This document shows positions 15,354 to 19,353 of a stretch of 19,353 bases of DNA, in pieces. This DNA comes from JAQIBY01 sp046546095 (lineage in GTDB: Bacteria > Bacteroidota > Bacteroidia > Bacteroidales > ML635J-15), in NCBI GenBank assembly GCA_046546095.1, contig JBKGYK010000066.1, positions 1 to 19,353 on the forward strand, read 5' to 3'. Position 1 is the stretch's first letter; each line of letters begins with the position of its first letter. The position numbers and the translations under genes are program-made. The notes beneath the pieces were generated by a model that saw only the letters and a program-made list of their open reading frames with translations, was not told the DNA's origin and did no database searches.

Positions 15354-17144
15354 ATGCTATTATTTGGTGTAAACATTACGGCACAGGCACAATGGGACAC
15401 CGGAGGCAACAATTTCACAGCCGGAGGTTGTGAAAAAGCAAAATTTGGCACCACCGACAATACCTGCGACGTGCAATTCATTTCTAACGGCATTGAACGC
15501 ATGCGCCTGACCAAAGACGGTTATTTCGGCATAGGGACCTCCACGCCTCTTCGCCCGCTGCATGTGAACGGCAACATTCGTTTTGAAAATCTGCCGTCGG
15601 AGCTGCGTACAACCGCTGTTATGATGGATGCAAACGGCGACTTAAGCACCCGCAGCCTGCCCATTGCCAACTGGAACACGGCTTTCAGTTGGGGGGATCA
15701 CGCCGGGCTGTACCGGCCGGTAAGCTGGGTTCCCGACTGGATCGACATCACCAACAAACCGGCTTTTGCCAGCGTGGCTACCAGCGGCAGCTACACCGAT
15801 TTATCAGACACTCCGGTATTTGACAGCACCAACTGGAACACAGCATACAGTTGGGGAAACCACGCCAGCGCCGGCTACCTGACAAGCGAAACCGATCCGG
15901 TGTGGATAAGTGATTCAGCAAACTATTATACCAAAAGCATGCTGCAAACTCCGGGACAAGCGCAGGTGCACTACGACAATCTGATTGACCCGCCTGCCAT
16001 CCCCGCAGACATCAGCGATTTGTCTGACAACAGCAACCTGCTGTTTGACGGCAACTGGAGCAGTCTGACAGGCACAGCTCCCCCCATCTCCACCTTCACA
16101 AACGATGCCGGTTACATCACCAGCCCCGATGATGCGGATTCAGACCCCACCAATGAACTGCAAAACCTCAGCCTCACGGTAAATACCCTTGAGCTGGAAA
16201 ACGGTGGCAGCATACAGCTTGGCGACTTAAATTACTGGACCAAAACCCAGGATGATGAGCTGTATTATCAGGATGGGTATGTGGGAATAGGTTTGGATGC
16301 ACCGGCTTCCCTCCTGCACTTACACTCACCTGTTGTTTTACCGGATGTTCCCACTGCAGATGAGGGAAACGTTGATATTTCATCAAGAGGAGCTGACACT
16401 GATGACAAAGACCTCGCCATAAACAGGATGCGAACAAAATCCATAGCAAAGCTCCAGCTCACCAATCACAAAACAGGAAGTACCGAAAATGATGGATTGC
16501 TGGTAAAAATGCACAACAAGAACGCAAGCATTTACAACCAGGAGGATGGCAGCCTCAGTCTGCTAACGAATGAAGTAAAATTAGAACTGGAACAAAGCAA
16601 CAACATCAGCATCACCGGCGGCAAGCTCGCCATGAATGACAACCAAATTCTGTTCAGAGGCAGCGGCGACCAAAACCACCGCATCAATTACACCAACGAA
16701 AACGGCTTGGATGGCCTCCACATACAGGGAAATAAAGGAGTTGAAATAGCAACAAAATTCGATGGCACGGTGATGACGGTGAAAGAGGGGAATGTGGGGA
16801 TAGGAACTTCAACTCCGCAGTATAAGCTTGATGTATCAGGGAATAACAGAATAAAAGGAAATTTAAATGTATGTAAAAATGTTTTTGCTGATGAGCTTAT
16901 TGCAACCAATCCTGACTGGTGTGATTTTGTTTTTGATGAGGAATATGAACTAATGCCAATGGATTCGCTTAAACGCTTTATTGAGATCAATAAACATCTT
17001 CCTGATATACAGAAAGGAGAATTAATTGAAAAAAATGGTCTAAAACTAAAAGAAATGAACCAGAAAATGATGCAAAAAATTGAAGAGCTAACACTCTATA
17101 TCATCAAGCTTGAAGAGCGTATTAACCAATTGGAAAACAAATAA
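15354..17144 (+). CDS. Tail-fibre-like surface protein, signal peptide frameshifted
   Basis: The frame gives 596 residues from the ATG at 15354. A proper signal peptide (RKTTLKALLIL...ITAQAQ) lies in this frame upstream, but its natural ATG at 15307 is out of frame, so the N-terminus is broken by a small indel around 15311-15327. The body has collar repeats GIGTSTP (near residues 60 and 482) and GIGLDAP (near 307), and tandem NWNTAxSWGxHA modules encoded at 15669-15704 and 15831-15866 (30 of 36 nt alike). The C-terminus has KHLPDI, then LKEMNQKMMQKIEELTLYI and a coiled coil, like the assembly ends of Bacteroidota fibre proteins. The 5' part is GC-rich, but the last ~300 nt are AT-rich, so the gene is mosaic. 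I infer a trimeric surface fibre; no ligand can be named. Confidence 0.8.
   Translation: MLLFGVNITAQAQWDTGGNNFTAGGCEKAKFGTTDNTCDVQFISNGIERMRLTKDGYFGIGTSTPLRPLHVNGNIRFENLPSELRTTAVMMDANGDLSTRSLPIANWNTAFSWGDHAGLYRPVSWVPDWIDITNKPAFASVATSGSYTDLSDTPVFDSTNWNTAYSWGNHASAGYLTSETDPVWISDSANYYTKSMLQTPGQAQVHYDNLIDPPAIPADISDLSDNSNLLFDGNWSSLTGTAPPISTFTNDAGYITSPDDADSDPTNELQNLSLTVNTLELENGGSIQLGDLNYWTKTQDDELYYQDGYVGIGLDAPASLLHLHSPVVLPDVPTADEGNVDISSRGADTDDKDLAINRMRTKSIAKLQLTNHKTGSTENDGLLVKMHNKNASIYNQEDGSLSLLTNEVKLELEQSNNISITGGKLAMNDNQILFRGSGDQNHRINYTNENGLDGLHIQGNKGVEIATKFDGTVMTVKEGNVGIGTSTPQYKLDVSGNNRIKGNLNVCKNVFADELIATNPDWCDFVFDEEYELMPMDSLKRFIEINKHLPDIQKGELIEKNGLKLKEMNQKMMQKIEELTLYIIKLEERINQLENK
16119..16197 (+). 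repeat. 79-nt direct repeat, copy inside the fibre gene
   Basis: This segment encodes TSPDDADSDPTNELQNLSLT and onward within the tail-fibre-like gene. It recurs at 19275-19353 with 74 of 79 positions identical; the last 55 nt are identical up to the window edge, so the repeat may be longer. The five differences are clustered at 16132-16142. Confidence 0.9.
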
Positions 17145-17155
17145 AAAATGATACC

Positions 17156-17857
17156 ATGAAAAAATATTTATTAATAGCCCTTTTAATAATTATCCACATA
17201 TCTGGTAAATCCCAGAATGAAAATGATAGTACAAAACTGTTTAATCTTGGGATAAACGTTTATAATACATACAACTTATCTCAATATCCAGGATGGTACA
17301 CCGCAGAATCTAATAATTATACGCTTTATCCAATCAATAAATATCAATATGGTTTTAATCTTAATGCAAGATTAAATATCCACAATAATTTTTATTTACA
17401 ATCAGGATTGGGAGCAACTTTTTATAACTGGAAACATGATCAGCTTTATTATTCAAATCTTTCCACTGATACAAATCTTTATAAGAATAATTATCATATG
17501 AAATCAGTTGAATTTAATTTAACTGCACATATGGGCTATAAAAAAGAAATCAAAAATATTACATTAAAATCAAAAATTGGGGTCGGTATTGCAATTGCAG
17601 GACAGTACTATCGCTATGAAAAGAAAATAAATTTATCCGATGATATGTATTATGAGGATACTAAATATGGTCTCAAAAATGCAACCAAAATAACAACTTA
17701 CGTTTTTCCATTGCATTATTCTCTTGGTTATGAAGCCAACATAAATAAGCGATTAAAATATGAATTATTGCTACTATTCACGGCAAGATTTAATGACGAT
17801 CTTTTCTCTCATGAGAATTCATACTTAATTGGTATTGCTACTGGAATTCTTTTTTGA
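17156..17857 (+). CDS. Putative outer-membrane beta-barrel protein
   Basis: The product has 233 residues with a clear signal peptide (MKKYLLIALLIIIHISGKSQ). The mature part alternates polar and hydrophobic or aromatic residues over many short strands (FNLNARLNIHNNFYLQSGLG, FPLHYSLGYEANINKRLKYELLLLFTARF) and ends GIATGILF with a terminal Phe, as outer-membrane barrels do. The strand count suggests roughly an eight-strand barrel, which is an inference. DNA here is markedly AT-rich (25% GC in the 60 nt at 17161-17220), unlike the upstream fibre gene. It starts 11 nt after that gene and 29 nt before the T9SS cargo gene, so an operon is likely. It might anchor or help export a neighbour. No specific family was recognised. 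Confidence 0.75.
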   Translation: MKKYLLIALLIIIHISGKSQNENDSTKLFNLGINVYNTYNLSQYPGWYTAESNNYTLYPINKYQYGFNLNARLNIHNNFYLQSGLGATFYNWKHDQLYYSNLSTDTNLYKNNYHMKSVEFNLTAHMGYKKEIKNITLKSKIGVGIAIAGQYYRYEKKINLSDDMYYEDTKYGLKNATKITTYVFPLHYSLGYEANINKRLKYELLLLFTARFNDDLFSHENSYLIGIATGILF

Positions 17858-17886
17858 TTTGAACAAATACAAAATGAAATTAAGAT

Positions 17887-19254
17887 ATGAAAACCGCACT
17901 ATTACCATCATTAATATTACTTTTAGTCAGTTTATCTTACTCACAGGAAAATATTAACATTATACCGAATTATTCTTTTGAAGATGGATATAATGATTAT
18001 GAACCTGAATGTAACTACACAAATTGTTGGAATCCTGGAAGCTCAGTATTACCCATAGATAAGCATATTAAATACTGGAATGTGGCATGCAAAAATATTG
18101 GGTTTTTAACAAATGATTGTAAAAATAAACTGAATACACCAGATTGGTTTCATACTGAATGTGATAATTACACCTATAATGGTTTTCTCTCAGATGAATT
18201 TAATCAAAGTACTTGTGAAGTAAACTTAGATAACACAGCACCAAGTAATAGATTTATCTTTTTATATGCAGGATATAATAAGATTACTAATTGTAAAGGA
18301 AAAGAAAAATACAATGAAGGGGTGCGTGTAGGATTAAAGCAAAAATTAACTGAAAACAAAACATATCTTTTAAAATTAAAAATAAAACCTATTCAAAAGA
18401 GGTATTACTGCGATAACATTGCAGATGATGATCACCTCATATATACCGGGAAAAATAATCTCAAAGTGCATTTTACAAAATGGGGTTTGCATTGGAATTC
18501 AACTAGCTCAAATAACCAAAAATGGGAAGATGCAGCGATTATTTGGAAAGATTTTAATAATGACAACACACAGTGTGAATGGGAACAAGTTTATTATGAA
18601 ATTACTGTTCCATCGGGTAAAACTGATCTTAAAAATATGATCTTATATTGTAGTGAAGGTGGCTTCTTTATTGATGATGTTGAGCTTTATGAAAAATGTC
18701 CCACAACTATTTACTTTCAAAATCGTGGATTTAATATTCCCAATCATCCTTATGCTTATTTTGCAGATGATAAAATAGTTGCCGGAAAAAATGTTACAAC
18801 TGCAATTGAAAATGGTGATGTTATAGTTAATCAACATGGCAATGTTAATTTTATCGCAGCAAATGAAGTAAGATTAAAACATGGCTTTAGAACTAATGGC
18901 GGTGAATTCCATGCTTTCAATCAAACTTGTCTTTCATCCAAATCAAAATCAGGTGGCAGAAATGATTTATACAATAAAACCAATTTAAATTATGACAGTA
19001 AAATATTATTTATTTATCCCAACCCATTCCAAAACAGTTTTACCTTAGAAATTAGTCCTGATTTTGGGAAAGACATTCAATTACATATTGTTGATATGCA
19101 GGGAAATGTACTGAAATCAGATAAAATAAATTTACCTGATGATGTATCTGAATTTACGACAAAGATTTCAGCACAAAACCTTAAACCAGGCATGTACATA
19201 TTGCAATTAATCGGAGAATCTAAAATTGAGACAATTAGAATCATTAAACAATGA
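17887..19254 (+). CDS. T9SS type A sorting-domain surface protein
   Basis: The product has 455 residues. A signal peptide (MKTALLPSLILLLVSLSYSQ) is followed by a carbohydrate-binding-like domain: IIPNYSFEDG near residue 25 is the usual start of such jelly-roll domains, and GGFFIDDVELYEKC near 255 its usual end. The domain has many cysteines. Residues ~275-345 form a second module with IAANEVRLKHGFRTNGGEFHAF, a motif often seen before the sorting domain. The C-terminal Por-secretion tail starts near residue 372 (YPNP at 377-380) and ends GMYILQL...IETIRIIKQ. The protein should cross the outer membrane by T9SS and be held on the surface or released. No enzyme motif was seen. DNA is AT-rich (30% GC at 18301-18360). 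Confidence 0.88.
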   Translation: MKTALLPSLILLLVSLSYSQENINIIPNYSFEDGYNDYEPECNYTNCWNPGSSVLPIDKHIKYWNVACKNIGFLTNDCKNKLNTPDWFHTECDNYTYNGFLSDEFNQSTCEVNLDNTAPSNRFIFLYAGYNKITNCKGKEKYNEGVRVGLKQKLTENKTYLLKLKIKPIQKRYYCDNIADDDHLIYTGKNNLKVHFTKWGLHWNSTSSNNQKWEDAAIIWKDFNNDNTQCEWEQVYYEITVPSGKTDLKNMILYCSEGGFFIDDVELYEKCPTTIYFQNRGFNIPNHPYAYFADDKIVAGKNVTTAIENGDVIVNQHGNVNFIAANEVRLKHGFRTNGGEFHAFNQTCLSSKSKSGGRNDLYNKTNLNYDSKILFIYPNPFQNSFTLEISPDFGKDIQLHIVDMQGNVLKSDKINLPDDVSEFTTKISAQNLKPGMYILQLIGESKIETIRIIKQ

Positions 19255-19353
19255 TACCTTTCCCCAACATATCCACCAGCCCCGATGATGCCGACCACGA
19301 CCCCACCAATGAACTGCAAAACCTCAGCCTCACGGTAAATACCCTTGAGCTGG
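19251..19353 (+). CDS. Partial ORF repeating an internal piece of the fibre gene
   Basis: An ATG at 19251 overlaps the TGA of the T9SS gene (ATGA) and opens a frame that runs off the window. After MIPFPNIS it reads TSPDDADHDPTNELQNLSLT and continues NTLEL, in the same frame as the fibre gene at 16119-16197. There is no signal peptide. It may be a displaced 3' remnant or silent fragment of a fibre gene rather than a functional start. The ATGA overlap would still allow coupled translation. Confidence 0.6.
   Translation, partial: MIPFPNISTSPDDADHDPTNELQNLSLTVNTLEL
19275..19353 (+). repeat. 79-nt direct repeat, downstream copy (runs to window edge)
   Basis: This is the second copy of 16119-16197 in direct orientation, about 3.16 kb downstream, with 74 of 79 positions matching and 55 identical at its 3' end. 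The two copies bracket the 3' end of the fibre gene, the barrel gene and the T9SS gene. It is GC-rich again, in contrast to the AT-rich genes directly before it. Confidence 0.9.

Overview
The window looks like chromosomal DNA of an anaerobic or facultatively anaerobic member of the Bacteroidota. Three observations support this. There is a type IX secretion (T9SS) cargo protein with a C-terminal Por-secretion-type sorting domain. Several genes are preceded by the Bacteroidota promoter form TTTG-N19-TAnnTTTG, or by a clear TAnnTTTG -7 box, rather than by Shine-Dalgarno sequences. The gene content includes a DUF6913-like protein and a single-chain 1173-residue pyruvate:ferredoxin oxidoreductase. 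No order or species can be named from the sequence alone.

Layout. Positions 1-515 hold no convincing gene. They contain a short dispersed repeat (21-55), a decayed tandem array of ~24-nt units (68-164) and a GC-rich island of tight hairpins (about 200-405). A plus-strand housekeeping block follows: mutS2 (516-2969), yicC (3046-3921), gmk (3925-4491), nadD (4496-5080), a small lipoprotein overlapping nadD (5073-5477) and a second, unrecognised lipoprotein (5555-6412). On the minus strand lie a small membrane protein (6459-6713) and nifJ (6863-10384), separated by a strong intrinsic hairpin. A divergent intergenic region of 333 nt leads to an unrecognised acidic protein (10718-11554). It converges on a tightly packed minus-strand cluster transcribed in the order DUF6913-like gene (14990), dapA, a four-helix membrane protein, mnmE.

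Positions 14991-15306 are non-coding. They carry the minus-strand promoter of that cluster, a second copy of the dispersed repeat and a good promoter for the last block. The last block (15307-19353) is the accessory part. It holds a tail-fibre-like surface protein (15354-17144), an outer-membrane beta-barrel candidate (17156-17857), a T9SS cargo protein (17887-19254) and an ORF that starts inside the last stop codon and runs off the window.

The accessory block is the most unusual part. The 5' part of the tail-fibre-like gene is GC-rich (65% in the 60 nt at 15661-15720), whereas its 3' end and the next two genes are AT-rich (25-33% in sampled 60-nt rows). The AT-rich stretch is followed directly by a second copy of an internal piece of the GC-rich part (16119-16197 against 19275-19353; 74 of 79 positions, the last 55 identical). 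This is the arrangement expected if a variable 3' cassette (tip + barrel + T9SS cargo) had been placed into a conserved stem gene and had displaced an older 3' end, as in Rhs-type tip exchange but in a Bacteroidota surface-protein operon. The same gene also has a frameshift inside its signal peptide, so as sequenced it would not be exported normally.

The rest is ordinary core metabolism and information processing: DNA processing, RNA turnover, GMP phosphorylation, NAD synthesis, pyruvate oxidation, lysine/diaminopimelate synthesis and tRNA wobble modification.
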